Assembly: GCA_016715945.1 (NCBI GenBank)
Contig: JADJXJ010000001.1
Span: forward strand, 2,108,001 to 2,172,000
DNA: 64,000 nucleotides
Reading direction: 5' to 3'
From: Bacteroidota bacterium
Lineage (GTDB): Bacteria; Bacteroidota; Bacteroidia; Bacteroidales; F082
The notes below the pieces were generated by a model. It did not search any database. It was not told where the DNA came from and worked only from the letters and a program-made list of their open reading frames with translations. Below are positions 7,649 to 16,096 of the stretch, piece after piece. Position 1 is the first letter of the stretch. The number at the start of each line of letters is the position of its first letter. The translations under genes were made by a program, and so were the position numbers.

Positions 7649-8662
7649 ATGATATTTGTTACAGGCGGAACCGGAATGCTGGGAGCACAGTTGCTTGTGC
7701 AGCTTACGGCACAGGGCTTCCATGTTAAAGCCCTGAAACGGGCAAATTCGGACATGCATCTTGTCAGAAAAATGTTCGGATGGTACAGCCCGGATCCGGA
7801 AAATCATTTCCAAAAAGTGAAATGGGTGGAGGGCGACCTGCTCGACAATTTTTTTCTTGAAGAACAGCTCGTTGGTGTTACTACCGTATATCACTGTGCA
7901 GCAATGGTTTCGTTCGATCCTGCCGACAGGCAGCAGATGAAACTTGTCAACGCGGAAGGCACAGCCAGGCTGGTGAATGCTATGCTTCGCATTCCGGGTA
8001 TCAGGCTTTGCCATGTGAGCTCTATCGCAGCCATTGGTTCGAACGATAACGGCAGTGAGGCAGATGAAAACAGCTTGTGGAAATATGATTCGCAAACTTC
8101 TGCGTATTCCCTGTCGAAGTACGAGGCCGAGCGGGAAGTGTGGCGGGGAATAGCCGAAGGTCTCAATGCAGTTATTGTCAATCCCTCCGTCATCCTGGGG
8201 CCGGGCAACTGGCAGAAAGGCAGCAGCGCGTTGTTTTCGCTTGCTTACAAAGGGATGCCATTCTACACCAACGGGACAACAGGCTACGTGGACGTGCGCG
8301 ATGTGGCAGCGGTGATGATCCTGCTCACCAATTCGCCCGTGGAGGGAGAACGCTACATCGTTTCGGCCGGCAACCTCAGTTACCGGGAATTTTTCACACA
8401 GGCAGCGCTGGCACTGGGCAGCAAGCCCCCGCGTATAGCTATCACACCCTGGATGGGCGAAGTTGCCTGGCGACTGTATGCCCTCAAAGGGCTTATCAGC
8501 GGAAAACGCACTGCTGTCACCCGCGAAACTGCCCGCAATGCCCAGAAAAAGAAGAGCTATACCTCCGCAAAGCTTATTGCGCAAACAGGCTACAAATTCA
8601 TCCCTCCAGAAGAAAGCATCAGGCACTATGCCGCACTTTTCCTTAGCGACCATGCCGGCTGA
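7649..8662 (+). CDS. NAD(P)-dependent epimerase/reductase (extended SDR, DFR-like)
   Basis: Extended short-chain dehydrogenase of 337 residues. The Rossmann nucleotide-binding motif is at the very N-terminus (FVTGGTGMLGAQLL, a TGxxGxxG loop), and the active-site tyrosine and lysine are in SAYSLSKYEAE (near residue 153). VVNPSVILGPG-type substrate-loop sequence is visible as IVNPSVILGPGNW. The overall layout recalls dihydroflavonol-4-reductase-like sugar or lipid-linked reductases; the substrate cannot be read from sequence. It lies 22 bases after the membrane protein gene in the same direction, so it may be the last gene of the envelope operon, although its role there is unclear. Confidence 0.9.
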   Translation: MIFVTGGTGMLGAQLLVQLTAQGFHVKALKRANSDMHLVRKMFGWYSPDPENHFQKVKWVEGDLLDNFFLEEQLVGVTTVYHCAAMVSFDPADRQQMKLVNAEGTARLVNAMLRIPGIRLCHVSSIAAIGSNDNGSEADENSLWKYDSQTSAYSLSKYEAEREVWRGIAEGLNAVIVNPSVILGPGNWQKGSSALFSLAYKGMPFYTNGTTGYVDVRDVAAVMILLTNSPVEGERYIVSAGNLSYREFFTQAALALGSKPPRIAITPWMGEVAWRLYALKGLISGKRTAVTRETARNAQKKKSYTSAKLIAQTGYKFIPPEESIRHYAALFLSDHAG

Positions 8663-8754
8663 GGTGCCAATTTAAACTGCTTCTAAACAGCGCCCTGCGT
8701 GCATGTCCGCATGGTTTTTTGGCTACTTTTACCCCACGAAAAACCATTTTCCAA

Positions 8755-9279
8755 ATGAAAAAGACTTTGATTCTGTACTGGGCGCCGGGTGGTAGTGTCG
8801 AAAAAGCAGCCCGGATGCTTCAGCAAGTCATCGGAACCGATAAAGCCGAGCTTAGCGATGTGGCTTCCTTTCAGGTTGAACGCCTTCCGGAATTCGACAA
8901 CCTGATCCTCGGCACAGCTACCATCGGGGCTGAAACCTGGCGCGAAGCCAACGACAACAACAAGTGGATGGAGTTTTTCGAAAAAACCCGGCAATTTGAT
9001 TACTCAAAACTCAAGGTTGCCACCTTTGCCCTTGGAAATCAGATCTTTTACCCCGATCATTTTGTGGACAGCCTTGGCATTATCAGGCAGGAAATAGAGC
9101 AACTGGGCGGAAAGCTTCTGGGCGCCTGGCCGGTTAAAGGTTATGAGTTCACCGACTCAATGGGCTACGACGGAGATTATTTCTTTGGGCTTGCCCTGGA
9201 TGAGGACACCCAGCCGGAGCTTACGGAGGAACGCATCCGGACATGGGTTGAGCTTCTTGCAAAAGATATGACATTTTAA
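8755..9279 (+). CDS. Flavodoxin-like protein
   Basis: FMN-binding electron carrier of 174 residues. I chose the ATG at 8755 because MKKTLILYW begins the first beta strand; the upstream in-frame ATG at 8719 adds unrelated residues. The usual phosphate loop (TxTGxT) is replaced by YWAPGGSVEKAA, while the later loops LGTATIG and FALGNQ keep flavodoxin character, and length fits the long-chain type. Its redox partners are not in this window. It converges with mltF. Confidence 0.85.
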   Translation: MKKTLILYWAPGGSVEKAARMLQQVIGTDKAELSDVASFQVERLPEFDNLILGTATIGAETWREANDNNKWMEFFEKTRQFDYSKLKVATFALGNQIFYPDHFVDSLGIIRQEIEQLGGKLLGAWPVKGYEFTDSMGYDGDYFFGLALDEDTQPELTEERIRTWVELLAKDMTF

Positions 9280-9281
9280 AC

Positions 9282-9304
9282 AGCGCTCATTTTCAGCGCT
9301 TTTT
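9282..9304 (+). terminator. Terminator hairpin overlapping the mltF stop codon
   Basis: AGCGCT, a 7-base spacer, then AGCGCT and a T-rich run form a short hairpin just after the flavodoxin stop. The right arm and T run lie within the last codons of mltF on the other strand. Confidence 0.55.
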
Positions 9305-10744
9305 CTTATCGGGCAGCAGGTTTTTGTAGTGCTCAAACCTTTCCATGACCTGCTCGACGAACAGGAAGGTCTCCTCACCGCGCACATATCCGTAATACGA
9401 AACCGGATCGTTGTAGAATGCCGGTCTTGATTTGTTGCGCATAAAGAAATCCACATTTCCGGTCCAGACATCAGGATTTTTATTGTATTTAACAGCCAGC
9501 CTGCGCGCATCGAGCACATGGCCCACCCCGCTGTTGTAGGCTGCCAGCACAAATTTTACACGCTCTACAGGATCGGTGATCGTTTCAGGAATTTGTTTGT
9601 CCAGATAAAGAATATATTTTCCCCCAACCTTGATCTGTTGCTCAGGTGTGGCGGTCTGATCGATGCCGTAGAGCTCCATCACCGGCGGCATCAGTTGCAT
9701 CAGGCCAAAAGCCCCCGCCCAGCTAACGACCGAAGGCTTAAATTCCGACTCCTGATAGATGAGCGAAGCCAACAGGCGCCAGTCCCAACCAATCTCTGCC
9801 GCCACATCCCGGATGATATCATCGTATGGAGACAATTTGCCCTTTTCATGAAACGAATGGTATTCGCTCTGCAATTTTATTCTGAACCCCGGTCCGAAAT
9901 ATTTATCATACAACATGCGCGATTCGGCAGATGCCATAAAAGCCCGAAGCCAACTGTTGACCTCCTCAAGCAATTCGTTATCCTGCTCTTTGCGAAGCGC
10001 CCAGGCAATACGTTGCTGAAAACTGACGGGGGTTTTGATGTCGATGTTCGGGTAATCGCGAATAAATGCTGTAGCCATATGCTCGTCAACAACGGCCAGA
10101 GGAATCTCACCTTTTGAGACCGCTTTTATAAGTGCCTCGGGGCTGCGCTCATCGTCAACAATGTAAATCGTGTCGCCTATCTCATCCGACAATACTTCCA
10201 GCCTGCGGCGGTGCACTGTGCCCGATTGCACATGCACGGTCTTGCCGGCAAGCTCAAGGCTCGTTCGTATCATGTTATTTTCCAGCTCATTTCGGGTTTG
10301 CATCAACTGCCAGTTGCGGGGCAACCTTTGCACCAGTACCTGTCGGGTAATGAATATCGGCTCAGTAAAGTCGAATTCTTTCTGCCGGCCGGAAGTTACC
10401 GTCAGGTCCATGGCCAGTAGGTGGGCTTCACCTGAAGCAAGCTTGCGAAATGCTTCGTCAATATCCCGTTCCACCGACAATTCGAGCCTCAACCCGAGCG
10501 AGGAGGCAAGCGATTTTACCATCTCGTATTGGTAGCCAACAGGCTCGCCACGATAGATGTAGTAATTGATTGCGCTGTAGTTGGTGAGCACTTTTATCCG
10601 GCCTTCAGCCGCAATCTGCTGCAGTGCCGATGGCAGGCTGTCGGTTGTGATGGTATTTTCCGGAGCTTGTTTTGGCGAATGGCATGAAACCAGCAGTGCC
10701 CCAAGTGTAAAAACTATGAATGGCAGGTGCAACTTAATCTTCAT
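9293..10744 (-). CDS. mltF: Membrane-bound lytic murein transglycosylase F
   Basis: Lipoprotein of 483 residues that cleaves peptidoglycan to release anhydromuropeptides. The signal peptide ends at the lipobox LVSC (Cys21). Residues about 45-285 form a solute-binding (SBP_bac_3) domain, and about 300-450 form a lysozyme-like SLT domain with catalytic Glu332 in LIYQESEFKP, followed by GAFGLMQLMP and the AAYNSG motif. This two-domain order is diagnostic of MltF. It stands alone and converges on the flavodoxin gene. It adds another peptidoglycan enzyme near the L,D-transpeptidase cluster. Confidence 0.94.
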   Translation of the reverse strand: MKIKLHLPFIVFTLGALLVSCHSPKQAPENTITTDSLPSALQQIAAEGRIKVLTNYSAINYYIYRGEPVGYQYEMVKSLASSLGLRLELSVERDIDEAFRKLASGEAHLLAMDLTVTSGRQKEFDFTEPIFITRQVLVQRLPRNWQLMQTRNELENNMIRTSLELAGKTVHVQSGTVHRRRLEVLSDEIGDTIYIVDDERSPEALIKAVSKGEIPLAVVDEHMATAFIRDYPNIDIKTPVSFQQRIAWALRKEQDNELLEEVNSWLRAFMASAESRMLYDKYFGPGFRIKLQSEYHSFHEKGKLSPYDDIIRDVAAEIGWDWRLLASLIYQESEFKPSVVSWAGAFGLMQLMPPVMELYGIDQTATPEQQIKVGGKYILYLDKQIPETITDPVERVKFVLAAYNSGVGHVLDARRLAVKYNKNPDVWTGNVDFFMRNKSRPAFYNDPVSYYGYVRGEETFLFVEQVMERFEHYKNLLPDKKKR

Positions 10745-10764
10745 GTTTCCGCTCTTTCTTTCGT

Positions 10765-10772
10765 CAAATGTA
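10765..10772 (-). promoter_or_regulatory. Putative -7 box for mltF
   Basis: On the minus strand the bases read TACATTTG, matching TAnnTTTG, 20 bases upstream of the mltF start. No clear -33 box is visible. Confidence 0.45.
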
Positions 10773-10801
10773 ATCTTTCCGTAAAAAAACCACTGCCCAG
10801 A

Positions 10802-10822
10802 TCAAAGACGAAATTTCTTTGA
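10802..10822. promoter_or_regulatory. Inverted repeat in the divergent mltF/barrel-protein region
   Basis: TCAAAGA, a 7-base spacer, then TCTTTGA form perfect 7-bp arms, an operator-like arrangement between two divergent genes. The rest of the 240-base intergenic region is AT-rich, with no gene that I can support. Confidence 0.35.
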
Positions 10823-10945
10823 ATAATTTTAACAGCCTATACATCAATGTGTTGAGATATATCTTTCAAATTTTTCTTCTGGACAAAAGCAAACAGCAAA
10901 AGTAATTTAACGTTTGTTTTATATGTTTTCGCATACCATGAACCT

Positions 10946-10953
10946 TATATTTG
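10946..10953 (+). promoter_or_regulatory. Putative -7 box (TATATTTG) for the barrel protein gene
   Basis: TATATTTG fits TAnnTTTG and lies 33 bases before the chosen ATG at 10987. It overlaps the alternative start at 10951, which argues against that longer form. Confidence 0.5.
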
Positions 10954-10986
10954 CATTATAAACCTTTCTTAGCCAACCCAATAATC

Positions 10987-11682
10987 ATGAAAAGAAACCT
11001 GATTCTCGCATTTATTTTGCTCATGATTACTTTTTCCTCGGTGGGACAGGAATCGCAGCAGCAAAGCATGGATGAGCCGGCCGATGGAAAGAAGATTGGA
11101 TTAAGCTTCGGCGCAAAAGCTGGTACCACCGGTTTTGGCGGCGAACTGGGATTTGCAGTCACACCCTCGGTGCACCTCAGGCTAGGCGGTTCGTACTTTC
11201 GCTATGATATTGAGCTCGAGGCCTTTCAAAGTGAAGTTGAGGGTTCAAGTTTTGTAAAGGTGGGAGCCATCAGCCTGCTGGCCAACCTGCACCCGGCCAG
11301 GTATTTTTATGTGAGTGCAGGCGTGTTGTATAATTTGTTCGAGGCTGGGATATACGGAATCCCTGCCAATCCAATCACCATCGGCAACATCCAGGCAACT
11401 CCGGATGAGGTTGGCTACCTGGAAGCCAATTTTAAACCAGGCATGACAATCAATCCTTATGCCGGTATTGGCTTTGGACGAGCTGTTTCGAAAAACCGCA
11501 GGCTTTCGTTCAATATCGACCTGGGTGCAGCCTTCATGGACTCTCCAAAAGCCGATCTGATAAGCACCGGAATGCTTACACCCACCTCAAGCGAAGAGCA
11601 GAAACGGCAGCTCAACGAAAACATTGCGTGGCTTCAGTTTTATCCGATTTTAAACTTTCAGTTGAATTTCAGAATATTATAA
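10987..11682 (+). CDS. Outer-membrane beta-barrel protein
   Basis: Small predicted outer-membrane barrel of 231 residues. I chose the ATG at 10987 because it opens a clean signal peptide (MKRNLILAFILLMITFSSVG). The mature part has alternating strands such as HLRLGGSYFRYDIE and FYVSAGVLYNLFEAG, and ends on an aromatic/hydrophobic strand (FQLNFRIL). Function is unknown. The lipoprotein-like gene at 11690 follows after 7 bases, so the two are probably co-transcribed and may form a surface pair. Confidence 0.82.
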   Translation: MKRNLILAFILLMITFSSVGQESQQQSMDEPADGKKIGLSFGAKAGTTGFGGELGFAVTPSVHLRLGGSYFRYDIELEAFQSEVEGSSFVKVGAISLLANLHPARYFYVSAGVLYNLFEAGIYGIPANPITIGNIQATPDEVGYLEANFKPGMTINPYAGIGFGRAVSKNRRLSFNIDLGAAFMDSPKADLISTGMLTPTSSEEQKRQLNENIAWLQFYPILNFQLNFRIL

Positions 11683-11689
11683 ACAATAA

Positions 11690-13354
11690 ATGGAAACCGT
11701 CATGAAAACCATAAGCGTATTAAGGCAAATCAGCTGGATGGCATTGCTGCTCATTCTGATGTCTGTTCCTCCGGCCTGCAAAAAAATCACCAATCCGCTT
11801 GAAAATCTCAAGCTGATTATTGATTACAACCTCATCAAGACAACCATTGATTTTCATATCAAAGATGCGGCCACTGGTGAGTTTCTGGGATCTGATGCCA
11901 GCCGTGATGCCATTATCATCATTTCCGGAAAAGATGCACAAGGCGTGCTCGACCCTGTGGGTGGTAGGCTTAAAGACAATACCGTGAAGGTGAACCGTGG
12001 CATGGCGGCCATCGGCATTTCGCCGGCACCTGCCTATACCCCTTCGGCCGACAAACCAGTGCAGTTTTCGATAGTTGTAATGGCGCCCGGATACCTGACC
12101 ATGACCCGGCAAATCAGCATCACGCAAACAGGCCGCCACTTTGTTGAGGTGACTATGGTGAAGCTCAACAACACGCCCAATGGTGTGACTGCCACCCAGC
12201 AAAGCGGTGCAGCCAATGTCCAGAATGGGACGGTAACCGCAAGCTCAACGGTGACTTTACCCCAGGTGAATACCAACCTCAGCATTCCTCAGGGATTGGT
12301 GATGAAAGATGCCAACGGCAATCCTCTCCAAGGCGACATCAATGTGACTATGGTGCACTTCGATCCCACGGAAGCTCAGGCACTCAACTCCTTTCCCGGG
12401 GGGCTGATGCCTACTGTCAAGCGCAGCAATGGACAGGTGCAGCAGGGAATGTTCTATACAGCCAGTTTTGTGGCAATTGAAATCATCGACCAGTACGGGC
12501 GCGTAGCTGCTACGTTTGAAAACGGCACACTCTTGTTAACGACACCTGTCAACAGCCAGGTATTCAATCCTGAGGTGAACGGTGCAGTTGCTCCAGGCCA
12601 GACTGTAGGCATATGGAGCCTGAACGAAAACACGGGCCAATGGCAGGAAGAAGGCAGTACGACAATTTTCAGCCAAGATGGCATGTTGAAAGTTTCGGCC
12701 AACCTGACACATCTTTCTTACTATGCATTCAACTGGTTTACAGGAAATATCTGTGAGCAGGGTTCGCCTTTTGTATTCAACATCAGCCCGGCCATGCAGG
12801 GATCGTTCCTGATTGGCGCCAAAATTTTCAGGCAAGCGGACAATGTGATGCTCACCCGCGCCATGGTGTGGGTTTCGAACGGACAACCGGTTTTCATGAC
12901 CAATATGCCAAGAAATACCCCCGTCCGCATTGAATGGGACACCGAAAATTCTCCTTTCCTTTCCGTTGATCCTGGCTCGCAAAACCTCCTGCTCAATGAA
13001 ATTTGTGGCAGCAGTCCTGTCCAGGTAAACCTGATTGCCAACAGCAGCGGGCAGTTTACTACAATCACTTTCCAGGCATCGGTTTATTGTGCCGATAAGC
13101 CCGAAGTTGTGATTTATCCTTCGTTTACGGCTTATTGTCAGGCTGTTACCGGCGGTCCGGTGATTCCAATCGAGATGGTTCAAGGTCAGGCCGTTGTATC
13201 GGGCATCGTGCTCGGTCAGGAATACAATATCTGGGTAATATACGACGGAAAAGAGTATTCTACAGTGGCCACTGCCACCCAGAACTCATACTCATGGCTA
13301 GATTTTGAAATTCCGGCCAATGTGTGCGAAGAGGTCTTTGGCGGAGGAAATTAA
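11690..13354 (+). CDS. Large secreted or lipoprotein-like protein of unknown function
   Basis: Protein of 554 residues, not recognised. A hydrophobic N-terminus ends in VPPACKK, which could be a weak lipobox; an ATG at 11702 is an alternative start. Residues about 45-170 look like a carboxypeptidase-regulatory-type beta domain (FHIKDAATGEFLG, a metabolic-style extension module), followed by a segment with LPQVNTNLSIPQGLVMKDANG and further beta-rich repeats to the end. There are several paired cysteines late in the chain. It is the second gene after a barrel protein, and its transcript ends at the hairpin 13375-13413. It is probably outer-surface exposed; no enzymatic motif is seen. Confidence 0.8.
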   Translation: METVMKTISVLRQISWMALLLILMSVPPACKKITNPLENLKLIIDYNLIKTTIDFHIKDAATGEFLGSDASRDAIIIISGKDAQGVLDPVGGRLKDNTVKVNRGMAAIGISPAPAYTPSADKPVQFSIVVMAPGYLTMTRQISITQTGRHFVEVTMVKLNNTPNGVTATQQSGAANVQNGTVTASSTVTLPQVNTNLSIPQGLVMKDANGNPLQGDINVTMVHFDPTEAQALNSFPGGLMPTVKRSNGQVQQGMFYTASFVAIEIIDQYGRVAATFENGTLLLTTPVNSQVFNPEVNGAVAPGQTVGIWSLNENTGQWQEEGSTTIFSQDGMLKVSANLTHLSYYAFNWFTGNICEQGSPFVFNISPAMQGSFLIGAKIFRQADNVMLTRAMVWVSNGQPVFMTNMPRNTPVRIEWDTENSPFLSVDPGSQNLLLNEICGSSPVQVNLIANSSGQFTTITFQASVYCADKPEVVIYPSFTAYCQAVTGGPVIPIEMVQGQAVVSGIVLGQEYNIWVIYDGKEYSTVATATQNSYSWLDFEIPANVCEEVFGGGN

Positions 13355-13366
13355 TCTCAAAAAAAA

Positions 13367-13398
13367 CTTGCTTCACTGTCCCTCAAGTTTTAAATTTG
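13367..13398 (+). promoter_or_regulatory. Promoter of the TPR sensor kinase, inside the upstream terminator
   Basis: CTTG (13367-13370), a 20-base spacer and TAAATTTG (13391-13398) form a good Bacteroidetes promoter. The -7 box covers the loop and the first bases of the right arm of the terminator hairpin. The transcript would start near 13404, about ten bases before the ATG at 13414. Confidence 0.55.
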
Positions 13399-13413
13399 AG
13401 GGACAGTTTTTTT
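13375..13413 (+). terminator. Strong terminator ending at the start codon of the next gene
   Basis: A perfect 12-bp stem (ACTGTCCCTCAA / TTGAGGGACAGT) with a 9-base loop is followed by seven T. The T run touches the ATG at 13414. Confidence 0.88.
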
Positions 13414-15537
13414 ATGAAGACCAACAATATCTCCCGACTACTGCCAATCATCATTTTGGTAATGCTGTGTGTGGCTGCCTTTCCAGCCAACAATCCGGAT
13501 AGTTTAAGGAAGGTATATCAGCAAGCCAAACCCTCCGAGAAAAGACTCCTGGCTTTAAATCTGGCCCGTGCACTCATTCCCGACAGCATGGAAACCGCAA
13601 AAGAAATTCTCCACCATGCAGGTAAGGAATTATCGCAAATGAAGCCGGCTGAGAAAGCAGAGTATTATAATGTACAAGCGCTTTGGTATTGGTTCAGCCG
13701 AAATTATGACAGTGCAGTCAATTTTGCCATACGTACCACCCTGCTCGACACTACTGCCGTGCCTGCCCAGCTGCGCGCTGAAGCCCTGAACAATGCCGGC
13801 ACCCTCCATAATATTCTGGGCAACCTTGATTCTTCGATACACTATGCCAAGCTGGCATTAAAGCTTGATGAACAGCGTAATAACAAAGTTGGGATGGCAA
13901 AATCGCATTACGACCTAGCAGCGCGCTACAGAAAACTTGGGCACTTTGAGCTTGCGGCCAGGCACGGGATACAGAGTGTTAAGCTACACGAAGAAATTGG
14001 CAACAATGAAAGACTGTTTCACAGCCTGAATGCTTTGGGAAACATCTTCATTGATCTTGAGGATACCGCAAATGCATTGAAAACATTCTACAAGGCTATT
14101 GATGTAGCGAATCAAATCGGAAAGCCAAGGTTGATTGCTTTGGTTCACAACAACATTTCCGGAGCAATGATTGAATTCAACAAACCCAGAAACGCTTACA
14201 GCCATGCCAAAGAAGCCATTCGCATTGCTGAGGAAAACAAGATTGATGAATTTCTTTTCCAGTCATACTTAAATGCCGCCAAATCTGGTGCTGCATTAGG
14301 ATTTAAAAAGGAGGCCGAAACATACGTGTTGAAGGCTTTTCAGCAACAACCCGCACGCTACAAACTAGACTACAGCGAGGGTTATCTGATCAAGTCCCAG
14401 CTTATGTTGGATTGGGGGCAAACTGACTCAGCAGATTTTTATGCAAAACACGCATTGATGCTGGCCAGGGAAAATGAGCAGAAAAACCCAATGTATAAAA
14501 CACTCCTTCTGCAATCAAAAATTGACAGCATTAAAGGCAACCACTATGAAGCACTGAAAAATTATAAGCTTGCCATTGACTTAAAAGATAAAATTCTCAG
14601 CAACCAGCACAAATCCCGTATTGAAGAATTGATGCTGGTTTACGAAACAGAAAAGATGGAGGCTGAAAATTCGCACCTGGCCTCATTGAATCTGTTCAAA
14701 AACAAAGTTATCCTCAATCAAAAGATTGTGATCGTAATTATTGTGCTGCTGTTGTTGTTTGCTGTTTATCTGATGTGGAAGCTAAACAGCATGCGCCTGG
14801 TGCTCAAACATCAGAACGAAGTGATCAGCCGGTCGAACGATCAACTTACTGAGCTGAACAAAACCAAAGACAAATTTCTTTCTGTAATTGCACACGACCT
14901 GAAAGGTCCATTTAACGCCTTGCTCGGATTACTGGACATTTTGACCAATGAGTATCATAGTGTGACAGATGAAGAAAGACTTGAATTGCTGAAAAGCCTT
15001 GAAAAAACAAGCCAAAACACTTACGCCCTCCTTGTCAACCTCCTGGATTGGGCCAAAGGACAGCGCGAAGGCTTCAAATTTAATCCTTCACAATTCGAGG
15101 TATCGTCGGCAGTGCAAGAAGTTTTCGAAGTTCTGCAATACAGGGCAAAACAGAAGCAACATAAGTTGATCAATGCCGTTCCGGAGAACTCACAATGCTT
15201 TTTCGACCGCAATGTAATGATCAGTGTGTTGATCAACCTTGTGAACAATTCCATCAAGTTCACTCCCCACGGAGGCACGATCAGCGTAACATGGCACACC
15301 AACGATGATGGCAAGCATGTCATTTGCGTGGAAGACAACGGTATTGGTATTCCGGCTGATAAGATTGAAAGGCTGTTTGAGCTCGACAACCAGTTAAAGC
15401 GAAAAGGCACTGACCAGGAGTCGGGTACGGGGCTGGGTCTGGTGCTCGTCAAAGAGTTTCTCGAGGTTGGTGGTGCGCACATCAGTGTGCAAAGCACCGA
15501 GGGCAAGGGAAGCAGGTTTTGCATCATCCTGCCCTGA
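13414..15537 (+). CDS. Sensor histidine kinase with N-terminal TPR repeats
   Basis: Hybrid-type sensor of 707 residues. The ATG at 13414 opens a signal peptide (MKTNNISRLLPIIILVML). Residues about 30-420 are tetratricopeptide-like helices (for example LGNLDSSIHYAKLALKLDE), predicted to be periplasmic. A membrane segment (about 440-458) and a coiled coil lead to the HisKA domain with His494 in VIAHDLKGPF and a HATPase with NLVNNSIKF, EDNGIGIP and GTGLGLVLVK. No receiver domain or regulator gene follows, so its partner lies elsewhere. This TPR-kinase layout is common in Bacteroidota. Confidence 0.92.
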   Translation: MKTNNISRLLPIIILVMLCVAAFPANNPDSLRKVYQQAKPSEKRLLALNLARALIPDSMETAKEILHHAGKELSQMKPAEKAEYYNVQALWYWFSRNYDSAVNFAIRTTLLDTTAVPAQLRAEALNNAGTLHNILGNLDSSIHYAKLALKLDEQRNNKVGMAKSHYDLAARYRKLGHFELAARHGIQSVKLHEEIGNNERLFHSLNALGNIFIDLEDTANALKTFYKAIDVANQIGKPRLIALVHNNISGAMIEFNKPRNAYSHAKEAIRIAEENKIDEFLFQSYLNAAKSGAALGFKKEAETYVLKAFQQQPARYKLDYSEGYLIKSQLMLDWGQTDSADFYAKHALMLARENEQKNPMYKTLLLQSKIDSIKGNHYEALKNYKLAIDLKDKILSNQHKSRIEELMLVYETEKMEAENSHLASLNLFKNKVILNQKIVIVIIVLLLLFAVYLMWKLNSMRLVLKHQNEVISRSNDQLTELNKTKDKFLSVIAHDLKGPFNALLGLLDILTNEYHSVTDEERLELLKSLEKTSQNTYALLVNLLDWAKGQREGFKFNPSQFEVSSAVQEVFEVLQYRAKQKQHKLINAVPENSQCFFDRNVMISVLINLVNNSIKFTPHGGTISVTWHTNDDGKHVICVEDNGIGIPADKIERLFELDNQLKRKGTDQESGTGLGLVLVKEFLEVGGAHISVQSTEGKGSRFCIILP

Positions 15538-15542
15538 AAGAA

Positions 15543-15566
15543 AAAAACCGGACTTGTGTCCGGTTT
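15543..15566. terminator. Bidirectional terminator between converging genes
   Basis: AAAACCGGAC, TTGT loop, GTCCGGTTTT. The 10-bp stem with A and T ends can serve both the sensor kinase gene and the DUF2147 gene. Confidence 0.85.
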
Positions 15567-15584
15567 TCATCAATTCTTTTGCGG

Positions 15585-16052
15585 CTATTTTACCCTCGTC
15601 CAGGTGGCGGTGCGGCCAATGAGCGAAATGCCGATGTAGCCCCGAAGTTTGAGCACGTTTTTATTTTGACCGTCGAAATTCATATAGCTGCTGTAGGTTT
15701 TGCCACTCTTTGGATCGTAAATTTCACCCCCCGACCACTCTGATTTTCCATTGAAAGTGAATCCCTTAAGAATCTCCAAACCAAGTGAAGGCCGCGAGCG
15801 CAGCGCCGGATCGGGATTGTGCTTGTCCACTTTGGGCTTGCCCGTATCAGGATCGATGGGTTCTTTCAGCCATACCACTTTACCATAAACTTTACCGTCG
15901 CGCTTAAAAAGCTCAATGTGTGCATCTTTATCCTGATTCAGCCAGACGCCGAGGATATCGTCGGCCTTGAATTGTGCCCTGATTTCCGAACCGGGCAGAA
16001 GCAGCAGGCTGCCCAGCATGATGAGCATGAATGAAAGTGCCTTTCTGGTCAT
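15585..16052 (-). CDS. DUF2147 family exported protein
   Basis: Small secreted protein of 155 residues. I chose the ATG at 16052 because it opens the signal peptide (MTRKALSFMLIMLGSLLLL). The mature part shows the family pattern: DILGVWLNQDKDAHIELF, then KVVWLKEPIDPDTG, GLEILKGF, GEIYDPKSGKTYSS and LKLRGYIG. The family is thought to be a lipocalin-like barrel; its function is not established. It stands just downstream of lnt on the same strand (44 bases) and may share its transcript. Confidence 0.9.
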   Translation of the reverse strand: MTRKALSFMLIMLGSLLLLPGSEIRAQFKADDILGVWLNQDKDAHIELFKRDGKVYGKVVWLKEPIDPDTGKPKVDKHNPDPALRSRPSLGLEILKGFTFNGKSEWSGGEIYDPKSGKTYSSYMNFDGQNKNVLKLRGYIGISLIGRTATWTRVK

Positions 16053-16096
16053 AACTGTTGTTTTTTGGTGGAATGAATTTTGCAACTAAATCACGG

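Noticed and set aside
7526..8653. 375-codon open frame antisense to the SDR gene
   Set aside because: The plus-strand SDR has clear motifs; the antisense translation has no recognisable domain.
10855..10864. AGATATATCT palindrome
   Set aside because: Short and AT-rich; expected by chance in such a region.
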